Below are positions 56,270 through 64,000 of a stretch of 64,000 nt of DNA, piece after piece. Below the pieces are notes generated by a model. That model made no database searches. It saw only the letters and a program-made list of their open reading frames with translations, and was not told the DNA's origin. Both the position numbers and the translations under genes were made by a program. The stretch is from a virus. Each line of letters starts with the position of its first letter. The stretch's first letter is position 1. The DNA lies in IMG/VR virus record IMGVR_UViG_3300047323_000694, positions 1-64,000 of that record. One strand, given 5' to 3'.

Positions 56270-56285
56270 GAATAATCCTCTTCAG

Positions 56286-58496
56286 TTAGACCCGAACGAT
56301 GGGCTCGTCTCGGGCCTGGGCGGCATTGCCGCAATGGAATGCGCCGGCGGGCGAGCCGTAATTCAGCATGACGGTCCAGCTCGCGCCAGAGTCGTAGCTG
56401 ATCCACGTCGTGCCGTTTCTGATGTCCTGGCCGTTCTGCTCGGGCACCGAAATAGATGGAGCCCCCCAGCCTCTGGTAGCAATTAGAGTTGCTGGATGCC
56501 CTTTTCCAGTTGAGGCGTTGTAATTGTCGCTTTCCGGTCGAACAACTTCGATTCGACCAACCCTTGGGCCCCAATAGACCTGAGTGAGTGTTGCCCCCCC
56601 AGTAACGCCCCCTCCAACAACTCCTGAATCGCTCAGAGTCGAATCAATTACACCGGCCAGCTCTACCCCGCCCTCAAGGTCGAATATTGCGACTGCGAGA
56701 TTCCCCTTCGGAGTAAAGAAAACGTCGTCCTCTTCAGGTGTTGTCCACTCTGAAGAGACATAAAACATAAACCGGCCATTGCCGATGTAGGAGACTTGGC
56801 CGTCACCGGTAGGCATTGTCCAGTACCGACTGGTATCTCGGTCATTAGGGTCTTCTGCGTCAGGATCCAGTATAGGGTGATCCGTGTACTGAGCCGTTAC
56901 TGCCTCGTCGAGGGCGCTTGATACGTTCTGAGCAAAGCCAGGCTTGCCCGAGTATGCGACAGACGCGCCTGATCGATTCGCAACGACGATACTTAGCAGG
57001 GGCGAACTGTCGGGGATAAAGGTTGAGAACAGTACCGAAACCATCACTTCTCCATCGGTAGCTGATCCGCAAAAAAATCTCATCTCGTCGTCGCCAGCGT
57101 CGAACTTCACGTCATGCCCATATTGGCTCATGATTTGTTCGCCGTCTTTATCGTAGATGTCCGCTCGTAGCCGGGTCTTTTTGATGGCTTGAGATCGGCT
57201 CCCTCCACCGATAAACCAGCAGACATCTACGAATAGGTTTGCGCCCTTTGTAGAGGGAGTCGGGCTATCCTCGTCTTCCTTGGTTCGCTGGACATAAGAG
57301 ATGTCAATCATCACCCCTTCGCCGGTATCCAGCATCACCGGAGACGACTTGAAATGATGATTTGGCTGGTACCATGTACCTGCCGGCTGAGGATCATCCT
57401 CTTTCTCTGAAACTTTCCATGGGTGCCTATCCTCATCAGGGTCGTCAGCGCCGTCGATTTTGTATTGGGCTGTTATCTTCCCAGTTAACCCGTTGACATC
57501 TACTAGGCACGCCCACAGACCTTTTGAACCAGCGGCGCGCTTGAAATTGCCAGAGCCCCACCCGTATTCATTCGGCGTGTCATCGGTGTAATAAGGTCCA
57601 CCTAAGTCGTACACCACCTGCCCTGCCACTATCATCCGGTAGGACTGCTGGCCATCATCATCGACGTATGGCTGAGGTGCTGAGAAGGTCATCCATGGGT
57701 AGTTTTCAAGATCCCACGTCGCTTCATAGTTTGGCGAAGGCACCCCCATGCGCCGGACGAATGCCTTTGCCCCAACTGCAGCAAGGACCGACTCCCCGAT
57801 TTCAAGTGACCAATGGATCATCGGTGAATTTACGTTTCCCTGGCCTGAAAACTGCCCAGGAGTATCGGTAGGCGTCCACAGCACATTGCTTGGGCTTAGC
57901 ACATGGATGACATAGACGAATGGATCGCCCTCTCTCGCATAGGATAGTGCCCAGCTCAGCTGATTGAGGGACAGGTACACGGCCGCAAACCCGTAGGCGC
58001 ACCCAGCCCCATTAAACGATGTTCCAACCCCCCAAACGCGCGTAGCCACCTTGTTGCCAGCCCCCTCCGACCCAAGCTTGATGAATGTGTAAGGCCCGGC
58101 CAAGGCCGGCGGATCATCTTGGCTCTCGAGTACATCATCGATAGCGCCTGGCATATAGGTGTCACGCCCCAGGGGGAGCGGCTGCACGTATGCAAATTCC
58201 AGATAGACGTTGCTACCGATGATGTAACGCCCTGGCAGGCAGAGATACCCTGGGCAATCCAGAATTATCGCGTTCAAGTGCACAGAATTTCGCACCAGCG
58301 GCGACTGCATGTGCGGCGGCAGCCCTGGCACATCTGGCTGGGTCTGGTTTTTCTTCGCGATTAGGATGTATCCCGACATGACTTTCTTTGAAGAAAGCGC
58401 CGGGCCATTACGCTTCCCTAAAGACTCGGCCATATCGACGACGGTCTTTGTCAAAAAAAGACCGGACGACGATATCGAGCGACGGACGACGGCCAT
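56286..58496 (-). CDS. Large structural protein, unknown
   Basis: A 736-residue protein without signal peptide or membrane segments. Long beta-rich, tryptophan- and tyrosine-rich sequence (SGYILIAKKNQTQPDVPGLP; TWDLENYPWMTFSAP; RYWTMPTGDGQVSYIGNGRF). Similar proteins are predicted as tail or fibre-related virion parts. It is contiguous with the genes on both sides. Family unrecognised; its size suggests a major tail or adhesion component. Confidence 0.6.
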   Translation of the reverse strand: MAVVRRSISSSGLFLTKTVVDMAESLGKRNGPALSSKKVMSGYILIAKKNQTQPDVPGLPPHMQSPLVRNSVHLNAIILDCPGYLCLPGRYIIGSNVYLEFAYVQPLPLGRDTYMPGAIDDVLESQDDPPALAGPYTFIKLGSEGAGNKVATRVWGVGTSFNGAGCAYGFAAVYLSLNQLSWALSYAREGDPFVYVIHVLSPSNVLWTPTDTPGQFSGQGNVNSPMIHWSLEIGESVLAAVGAKAFVRRMGVPSPNYEATWDLENYPWMTFSAPQPYVDDDGQQSYRMIVAGQVVYDLGGPYYTDDTPNEYGWGSGNFKRAAGSKGLWACLVDVNGLTGKITAQYKIDGADDPDEDRHPWKVSEKEDDPQPAGTWYQPNHHFKSSPVMLDTGEGVMIDISYVQRTKEDEDSPTPSTKGANLFVDVCWFIGGGSRSQAIKKTRLRADIYDKDGEQIMSQYGHDVKFDAGDDEMRFFCGSATDGEVMVSVLFSTFIPDSSPLLSIVVANRSGASVAYSGKPGFAQNVSSALDEAVTAQYTDHPILDPDAEDPNDRDTSRYWTMPTGDGQVSYIGNGRFMFYVSSEWTTPEEDDVFFTPKGNLAVAIFDLEGGVELAGVIDSTLSDSGVVGGGVTGGATLTQVYWGPRVGRIEVVRPESDNYNASTGKGHPATLIATRGWGAPSISVPEQNGQDIRNGTTWISYDSGASWTVMLNYGSPAGAFHCGNAAQARDEPIVRV

Positions 58497-59444
58497 TTAC
58501 TGACCGCTGCCGGTCGTAATGTTGGCCTGCAGGGTGCCTGCCGCGCTAGCCGCACCGTTGGCGATCGCTGCGAATGCGTTAGCCGCCGTAGCATGCGCAT
58601 TGCCTGTGGAGTTCGAACCGTTGTTGGCAACTCGGTTTCGGTCGATGTTCCCGTCGACGCCTGCCTTCGTCTCTGCCGCCCGGAGCTTCAACTGCTCAAG
58701 GTTCACTTCAACGCTGTAGTAGCTGGCCAGGGCGTTATAGAACGACTGGTAGGCTGATGCCTTGATCTGGGCAGTCTGTGAGTCTAGTTGATACAGGGCG
58801 GTGTAGGAGCGGAACAGATCTGAAGCTGCGCCGAGAATACCCAGCTTCAGCTGATTGGCGAGTTGAACAGCCTGCTGTAGCAGTTGCACCCGAATATCCG
58901 CGTCCTTTTGGGTCTGGTCGCGGTTAACGTCAAGCACATTGTCTGTGCCACGTCGCTCAGAGAATGCGATCTGATCAACCATGGCGCCAGGCGGGAGCGA
59001 GAACCCCCGAGCAGAAAACGTCGCCGTTATAGTTGCTGTCTCGGACCGTACCGTCCGCGATGCCCGGTCCCGTGCATGATCCCAGACCAAGTCGAAGATG
59101 GTGGATGCCGTACCAAATGGTGTAACGCCGCTGATCACGCCGATCAGATAGTCCTCAGGAATCCCCTGGAAGTCACCGCTGATCGACGGGAAGTAAGTCT
59201 TCATCCACTCAGCAACATTGCCGTCAATGGCCTGGACGTTAGTCGCGGCGTTGTCCGTGCCGCCGAACAAGTCGCTGAACTTGGGTGGCGCTTCCAGGGC
59301 GATGTTGCCAACCGTGTACGAAAACGGCGTTTCCTTCAGTGTCGGCTTCGACGTGATCTGAATCCGGCCGGCGCTTCCCGATGCATAGCTCAGGGACTGC
59401 TGAGCCAGCGAAAATAGCTGACTGGTTGTGCTGTCGATGCTCAT
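58497..59444 (-). CDS. Structural protein, helical, unknown
   Basis: A 315-residue protein from the ATG at 59444 (ATGA overlap with the preceding gene). A helical N-terminal region (SQLFSLAQQSLSYASGSAGR), then an Ala-rich helical half with long helices and a low-complexity tail (ANAFAAIANGAASAAGTLQA). It may be a tail or ejection component. No family recognised. Confidence 0.55.
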   Translation of the reverse strand: MSIDSTTSQLFSLAQQSLSYASGSAGRIQITSKPTLKETPFSYTVGNIALEAPPKFSDLFGGTDNAATNVQAIDGNVAEWMKTYFPSISGDFQGIPEDYLIGVISGVTPFGTASTIFDLVWDHARDRASRTVRSETATITATFSARGFSLPPGAMVDQIAFSERRGTDNVLDVNRDQTQKDADIRVQLLQQAVQLANQLKLGILGAASDLFRSYTALYQLDSQTAQIKASAYQSFYNALASYYSVEVNLEQLKLRAAETKAGVDGNIDRNRVANNGSNSTGNAHATAANAFAAIANGAASAAGTLQANITTGSGQ

Positions 59445-61219
59445 CGCTTGGTTCTCCTGGCGCCGGTCGCGGCCACCCATTCAATATTGTCGATCTCGGC
59501 GTAGCTGGCCTCTTCAACCTCAAGGCGTAGATGCCAGTAGCGCGAAGACACGCCCTTTGCGGTGTTGATCCGGGATTCAGAGCTATCGCGTTGGATCAGC
59601 TTGTAGGTGATTTCGCGACCATAGTCGTCCTTCAGTCGAGCCAGGGCCTGGCCGTCAGTGGCGATGCCGAAGAAGATATTTTCCAGTCGCTTGGTTCGGG
59701 CCGTGCCCTGATCCTCGGCGGCGAAGTCGATCAGGAAGGACAGTAGCTTGCCGTCATCCGTATCGCCGCCGATCTTGTAGAGACCGTCCTGGCGAACCCC
59801 GTAGAGCACTTGCCCCACTCGGCAAAAGCTGGTGAAGCCGAATCCCACATACCGAGTGACGGCACCGGTAGCGATGTTGGTGGCGTACTGGATTGCCTCG
59901 TTAGCCGCGGCGTACTGGATTCCGCCGTCGCTGCCGGTATAGGAGCTGTTGGTGATGCGATTGCGCAGCGAGTAATCGCTCAGCGTCAGGCCGCCCTGGA
60001 TTAGTGCTGTGATGAGCAGACTCGCGTCGGTCCGGTCCGAGATGACCAGCATTTCAGCAATGCGGGCATCAATCGCGATGAAGAAGTCGATGACGCTTCC
60101 GAGCCGCAGCTTCTCGTTGATCGTGGCGAACAGGACGGGCTGAAAGTACGGCTCAGACTGTGCGATGATTCCCTCGACCAAGGAAACGTCGAAGAAGTTA
60201 TCGGTGTCGTAGGCGCTGATCGCCGGGACATCCATCACGAACCGGATGCCCGATTGGAACTCTTCAGACATCCTGGCGGTTGGCGTAACGTCGAAATTCA
60301 GCACGCCAGGATCAATCGACAAGCCGATATCGATCGCGCTCATGACCAGATCGAACTCTGTGGCGATGCCATCCAGGCCGATGTCGGGCACCACGATGGG
60401 TTTGGCATTTTTACCGGAGGCTGTCCCGCCGAGCAGATTCACCTCGAACGAGGATCCAGAATTAGCTGCGGTTGGCGTGCCAAGGCTCAGCGGCGCAAAC
60501 GACGATCCAGAATTCGAAGTGCCCAGTGTGGGCGAATCCACGTAGTCGCCGGCCGTGTACATGGCTGCCGTAAGCTTCTTCGACCCACTGGAGCGCTGGC
60601 CGCTGGTGTAAGAGTTGATCCCAGCTCGGTAGGTGACGACCCCTGCTATGCGCTGAATGACTAGCGCTGAGGCATCATCAGCACTGATCGAGAGCGTTGC
60701 AAGCTCGATGCCGGACTCATAGACCTTAATGCCACCTCCAGCGCTATACAGACCATGCTGAATGGCTGCGAAGTCGCCGATCGATACAGAGTCAGGCGCC
60801 AGCCCGCAAATCACTGCGCCGCTAGCGGCATATGGAAGTTGAAATGAAACGCTGAAGTCGTTATCGACAGAGTCAACGCTGCGCGCACCAGAATTCCAGC
60901 CAGTGAAGCCCTCGGTGATGACCGATGCCTCGCGACCCGCAACCCCTTTGACTGCGGGATAGCACACCGTCACTTTCGAATTAGGGACCAGAAACGGGTA
61001 ATAAATATTGTCGATTACGGTCTGCCCGTTTTCCTCATGCGTATCCATGCGCACTGGATATCCGGGCGCCACTTCATAGCCGAGGTTGATCACGTCAGTA
61101 ACGAGGAAGTACTTCACGGCATTGCCGGTGGTCGTCACGCACCGGGCCGGAGTTGCGACCACCGCCGGGATGGCGGCAATGAACGTGACCTTGCCTTGCT
61201 TCGTCAGTCGGTTAGACAT
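59441..61219 (-). CDS. Structural protein, tail-related, unknown
   Basis: A 592-residue protein, mostly beta-rich. Parts include KGKVTFIAAIPAVVATPARC near the start (read approximately), a run of Ser/Gly repeats (GTSNSGSSFAPLSLGTPTAA; NSGSSFEVNLLGG) and LASYSLRN-type ends. Its place between minor virion genes suggests a tail-tube or nozzle protein of the short tail. Family unrecognised. Confidence 0.55.
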   Translation of the reverse strand: MSNRLTKQGKVTFIAAIPAVVATPARCVTTTGNAVKYFLVTDVINLGYEVAPGYPVRMDTHEENGQTVIDNIYYPFLVPNSKVTVCYPAVKGVAGREASVITEGFTGWNSGARSVDSVDNDFSVSFQLPYAASGAVICGLAPDSVSIGDFAAIQHGLYSAGGGIKVYESGIELATLSISADDASALVIQRIAGVVTYRAGINSYTSGQRSSGSKKLTAAMYTAGDYVDSPTLGTSNSGSSFAPLSLGTPTAANSGSSFEVNLLGGTASGKNAKPIVVPDIGLDGIATEFDLVMSAIDIGLSIDPGVLNFDVTPTARMSEEFQSGIRFVMDVPAISAYDTDNFFDVSLVEGIIAQSEPYFQPVLFATINEKLRLGSVIDFFIAIDARIAEMLVISDRTDASLLITALIQGGLTLSDYSLRNRITNSSYTGSDGGIQYAAANEAIQYATNIATGAVTRYVGFGFTSFCRVGQVLYGVRQDGLYKIGGDTDDGKLLSFLIDFAAEDQGTARTKRLENIFFGIATDGQALARLKDDYGREITYKLIQRDSSESRINTAKGVSSRYWHLRLEVEEASYAEIDNIEWVAATGARRTKR

Positions 61220-61233
61220 GGCGGTCTTCCCGA

Positions 61234-61677
61234 TTAGCCGGCGGCGATAGAGGCCACGAAGTAGTTGAGTTTGCGTTGGTCGCCGGCCGTCCAGGTCGTG
61301 CTGCTGACAACCAGATCGGCGTCGACCAAGCCGATGCCGCCCTGCAGGCGCGCAAGGGTCGTGCTGTCCGTGTTTGCGTCAGAAGGAAGCTGCATGCGGA
61401 AGAACGTCGGCGTGCCAGAGGCGACGATGGTGCCTTGCCAGACTTCAGCGGCATTCTTCTGGAGCGTACCGCCTGATGGCGTAGCTTCAAACGATACGCC
61501 GCCGCCAGTGCCATCCAGCGAATAGGTCAGCAGTAGCAAGGCATCGCCCGGCAATGCCGCGTCGGCTGTCGCTGGCTCCGTGGCAGCCGAATAAATGTTG
61601 ATTACCGTGCCCGTCAAGGCTGCCTTGAACGACCCAGTTGCCAACATGGAGTTACGAAGACCAGTGCTGCGCTTCAT
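61234..61677 (-). CDS. Minor structural protein, unknown
   Basis: A 147-residue protein from the ATG at 61677. It begins RSTGLRNSMLATGSFKAALT, a motif also seen in phage minor tail proteins. Beta-rich afterwards. ATGA overlap with the next gene (61674). Probably a small tail or fibre subunit; not further assignable. Confidence 0.55.
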   Translation of the reverse strand: MKRSTGLRNSMLATGSFKAALTGTVINIYSAATEPATADAALPGDALLLLTYSLDGTGGGVSFEATPSGGTLQKNAAEVWQGTIVASGTPTFFRMQLPSDANTDSTTLARLQGGIGLVDADLVVSSTTWTAGDQRKLNYFVASIAAG

Positions 61678-62033
61678 GACGCGCCCCCCAAGGTGATATC
61701 GCCCGCAGCGATGGTGAAGGTGCCGGAAGTAACGGTGACCGGCGCGGTAAGGGCCTGGCGCTCGAATGCATTGCCGCCAGTCGAGGCCGACCACATGGTG
61801 ATATGGGTCAGCGTGGTCGAAGCGGTGACACTGAAGCTCAGGCCCGCCGCCAATATCGCGGTTCCGGTCGTGGTGTTCAGGGTGAAGGTTGCCGCCTGCC
61901 GGTTGTAGCCGCCGCCGGATACTTCACTGGCCGCGCCGGTATCGCCCGGGTTGGCTGAGTGCAGGCCGATATAGACCGTTCCGCCAACCAGCGTCGGCAG
62001 AATCGAATTTCGTGCAGAGAGGGTCAGGCTCAT
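61674..62033 (-). CDS. Minor structural protein, fibre-like
   Basis: A 119-residue protein starting MSLTLSARNSILPTLVGGTV, then VYIGLHSANPGDTGAASEVS and SGGYNRQAATFTLNTTTG, a pattern found in many phage tail-fibre or minor structural proteins (the LHSANPGDTGA motif). Beta-rich; likely forms part of a tail appendage. Confidence 0.7.
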   Translation of the reverse strand: MSLTLSARNSILPTLVGGTVYIGLHSANPGDTGAASEVSGGGYNRQAATFTLNTTTGTAILAAGLSFSVTASTTLTHITMWSASTGGNAFERQALTAPVTVTSGTFTIAAGDITLGGAS

Positions 62034-62036
62034 GGC

Positions 62037-62552
62037 TTAGCTCGCCGACAGAAGAGAGATAGCAACGCCCAGGCGGAAAGTAGATCCGGCCGGGATGTCG
62101 TAGGGCGAGGCGAAACGCGAGATCGACAGCAGAATGCCTGCGTTCGCGCCCTTGCCGGAGTTCGATACCAGAAACCCGCTGTACAGCCGGGTCGCTGCTG
62201 GGAATGTGAACTCGGCCTTGGCATCAAGGTTGCCCACCATGGACACGCCATCGTAAGTGTTGGACCACGTGGGCCGAGTCGCCTGGGAGTAGCCGACGCT
62301 CTCGCCCACGGCTACCGGCAAGTCTGCAGAGGTGGTCGCTGAGGTAGGCACATAGTTGGCAGCACCAACGCCTACGTACCAGCTTGAGTTGATCGTGCCG
62401 GTGCCGCGCAACAGGCCGACAATGTGATCAATACCGCTCTGCGGGATGATATTGTGGTCGGTGCGCGAATAGATCACCTCGCCAGACGGCGACACGACCT
62501 CACCGGTAAAGACAAAGCCGAACTTTGCCAGGCCTTCCGTCATGCAGGTCAT
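62037..62552 (-). CDS. Structural protein, unknown
   Basis: A 171-residue protein with GLAKFGFVFTGEVVSPSGEV, TRTDHNIIPQSGIDHIVGLL-type sequence (read approximately) and RLYSGFLVSNSGKGANAGIL, a beta-rich module often seen in phage tail-region proteins. Start overlaps the preceding gene (ATGA). Role inferred. Confidence 0.6.
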   Translation of the reverse strand: MTCMTEGLAKFGFVFTGEVVSPSGEVIYSRTDHNIIPQSGIDHIVGLLRGTGTINSSWYVGVGAANYVPTSATTSADLPVAVGESVGYSQATRPTWSNTYDGVSMVGNLDAKAEFTFPAATRLYSGFLVSNSGKGANAGILLSISRFASPYDIPAGSTFRLGVAISLLSAS

Positions 62553-63745
62553 GGGGTGACGATCTCCGCTTCGTAGTAATCGGTGGCGGCAAGCGGGTTT
62601 GGTCCGCGCTGACCGGCCATAGTGGTGACAACCATCTGGTTGCCGTTGTGATCGATGACGCCGGAGGCGCCTGTGGTGCTCATGTCGGGAATGAAATTGC
62701 CCTGACTAAGCAAGGTGACACTTCCGTCCACGGCGCCGACCGCGAGGCCGTACTGAGTCATCCAGGAGGCGCGACCGTCGGGCAGGATGGTTCCAGTGCC
62801 CGGGATGGCGCCGTATTCAAGCTTTGTTGTCTGCACGACTGCATCGCCAGATTCAGGCGATTGCAGGAAATAGGTCTTGTCAGCGCACACAAACACGCCG
62901 CCATTCACCTGAATGACCAGGCTGATGGCTGACGGGTATTGGAAGAAGGAGCTGGCCATGTTGAGCAGGTGCGGGCTCATTGGCGAGGTATACCAGAGCG
63001 TCTTGCCGTCGGCGATGAGCAGGATGCCACCCAGCGCCGCGATGTAGTCGCCACCCACCGGCTCGCGCAGGTTCAGCGTGTCCAGGCGTGCTGTGTCATC
63101 ACGAATGGTACTGACCGTGTAGCCGCCGGAGCCTTGATATTGCAGATAGAGGCTTTCGCCGCTGGAGGTGCTGACGTACAGCCGCGCCGTGTAACCCGCC
63201 GGGGGTGACAGCGAGAACTGCAAAGACGACTTGGCCGGAACCGTCACCTGAATAGGGTTTACGGTGCCGCCCTCTTCGCCCTTGGCATTCACCAGCGTCA
63301 TTGCAGCTTGATACAGGCCTGCCGGGATGCCGCCGCCACCTACGCCAGGGTATGGCTGATTAACGACGGTGGGCACGCCCCAAGGACGCAGTGTCGATCC
63401 ATCAAATCGCAATACGTCGTTCGCGGTGCAGAAGAACAACTCTTGATTCATCACAGCGCCAGCCAGTCGGCCTCCGCCCGCGATAGAGCCCAGGACTGTT
63501 TGGGTGTTGGTCGCGGTGTCGAAGCAGATCAGCGAGCCACCGTCTGCGAACAGGATTTTCGAACCGACTGACAATGCGCCGCGGCCATTCGTGGCCGGAC
63601 ACACCTTGTCGAACCCAGAGCGCAGACCGAGGGTGCCGCCGAACAGAGGATCGAGGTTCACCATGTCACGGACGTAGCCGTCGGGAATATCCCGGTAGTT
63701 CGCCCGGTTGTTGATCCCGCCCGCCCAGGCGGTGGTGCCAGCCAT
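62549..63745 (-). CDS. Tail stabilisation protein (P22 gp10-like position)
   Basis: A 398-residue protein from the ATG at 63745. The N-terminus (MAGTTAWAGGINNRANYRDI, then VRDMVNLDPLFGGTLGLRSG) and repeated GGxL/YxS blocks are like beta-propeller nozzle/tail proteins such as P22 gp10. It follows the partial head-completion-like gene by a TAATG junction. It likely forms the tail nozzle. Assignment rests on layout and on general sequence type. Confidence 0.6.
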   Translation of the reverse strand: MAGTTAWAGGINNRANYRDIPDGYVRDMVNLDPLFGGTLGLRSGFDKVCPATNGRGALSVGSKILFADGGSLICFDTATNTQTVLGSIAGGGRLAGAVMNQELFFCTANDVLRFDGSTLRPWGVPTVVNQPYPGVGGGGIPAGLYQAAMTLVNAKGEEGGTVNPIQVTVPAKSSLQFSLSPPAGYTARLYVSTSSGESLYLQYQGSGGYTVSTIRDDTARLDTLNLREPVGGDYIAALGGILLIADGKTLWYTSPMSPHLLNMASSFFQYPSAISLVIQVNGGVFVCADKTYFLQSPESGDAVVQTTKLEYGAIPGTGTILPDGRASWMTQYGLAVGAVDGSVTLLSQGNFIPDMSTTGASGVIDHNGNQMVVTTMAGQRGPNPLAATDYYEAEIVTP

Positions 63746-64000
63746 TACCAGTGACTCCGGATCGGCCGGGAGCATGCGCCGCGCCGCAGGATCGATGCCT
63801 CAAGCGCAGACTGGCATTTGCCAAGGAATTCGGCATATCGATTGTTCGACTTGGACTTGTCGAACGTCTCTGCATCGCTGACGCTGTAGGCCTTGTAGGC
63901 CAGGTACAGCAGCAAGTGGCGGCGCTCAGACGGAAGCATATCCGGGATGGCGTCGCGCTTGTCGACGTCCTTGACCGGTCGGCGGATGACGCGAAGACGA
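63745..64000 (-). CDS. Adaptor-like protein, partial at window edge
   Basis: The frame runs off the right edge, so only the C-terminal 84 residues are visible. AIPDMLPSERRHLLLYLAYK, AYSVSDAETFDKSKSNNRYA and the end ACSRPIRSHW fit a DUF6682/gp4-like adaptor: helical and directly upstream of a gp10-like gene, as in P22. The true start lies outside the window. Confidence 0.55.
   Translation of the reverse strand, partial: RLRVIRRPVKDVDKRDAIPDMLPSERRHLLLYLAYKAYSVSDAETFDKSKSNNRYAEFLGKCQSALEASILRRGACSRPIRSHW

Overview
The window reads as Pseudomonas chromosome (fluorescens or putida type) filled by two prophages lying side by side. The genus is inferred from a proline-tRNA 3' fragment used as an attachment site, 16-base LexA boxes of the CTGT-N8-ACAG form, an RsmA/CsrA-like protein, DUF2514 spanins and the style of the tail-fibre assembly genes. 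Apart from a few accessory genes I see no ordinary host housekeeping genes.

Prophage 1 covers about 1-37,950. From right to left it has a tyrosine integrase and an overlapping excisionase-like gene beside the attachment site (36,447-38,014), an orphan C5 cytosine methyltransferase, a decayed PAPS-reductase-like gene, and a rightward left-early operon (30,897-33,583). That operon starts at a CI-operated promoter and encodes CsrA, a Rad52-like annealing protein and Gp157. The immunity region (29,317-30,379) has CI, Cro and CII-like genes. The leftward replication genes (26,589-29,002) are O/P-like, with a candidate origin inside the O-like gene. An accessory island (23,700-25,900) follows, then one long leftward late block: holin, terminase, portal, head, neck, contractile tail (DUF3383 sheath, tape measure, Gp138 spike, gp47/J baseplate), tail fibre and Rz/Rz1. 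It is a contractile-tailed phage. A probable moron with a caspase-like His/Cys pair and its own terminator sits between sheath and tube genes. At the far left are an XRE regulator with an ImmA/IrrE-like protease, tiny ORFs, and a gene with a clear LexA box.

Prophage 2 covers about 38,230 to beyond 64,000 and is a P22-style short-tailed phage read almost wholly leftward. It has tail-tube and virion genes (55,193-64,000), an immI-like regulatory cassette (Mnt-like repressor diverging from an Arc-like repressor and an AntA/AntB antirepressor), two unusual genes in the same operon, internal ejection proteins (47,467-51,845), secreted and toxin-antitoxin accessory genes, tail fibres (40,344-45,091) and lysis genes (GH19 endolysin, DUF2514 Rz with nested Rz1). 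A LexA-box gene lies at its left edge.

The most unusual structure is at 52,217-52,482. It holds two tracts in which C (G on the transcribed strand) recurs every fifth base over 14-15 units, separated by repeated hairpins that share a 19-base sequence. It lies directly downstream of the antirepressor operon, whose third gene looks like a Cas7/RAMP-type protein to me, and just ahead of a terminator. Other notable items are a -1 frameshift site in the tail chaperone genes, two SOS-controlled genes of unknown function, a phage csrA with a long structured leader, and a YhaV-type toxin whose antitoxin lacks the usual DNA-binding half. All calls were made by eye; no database search was run.
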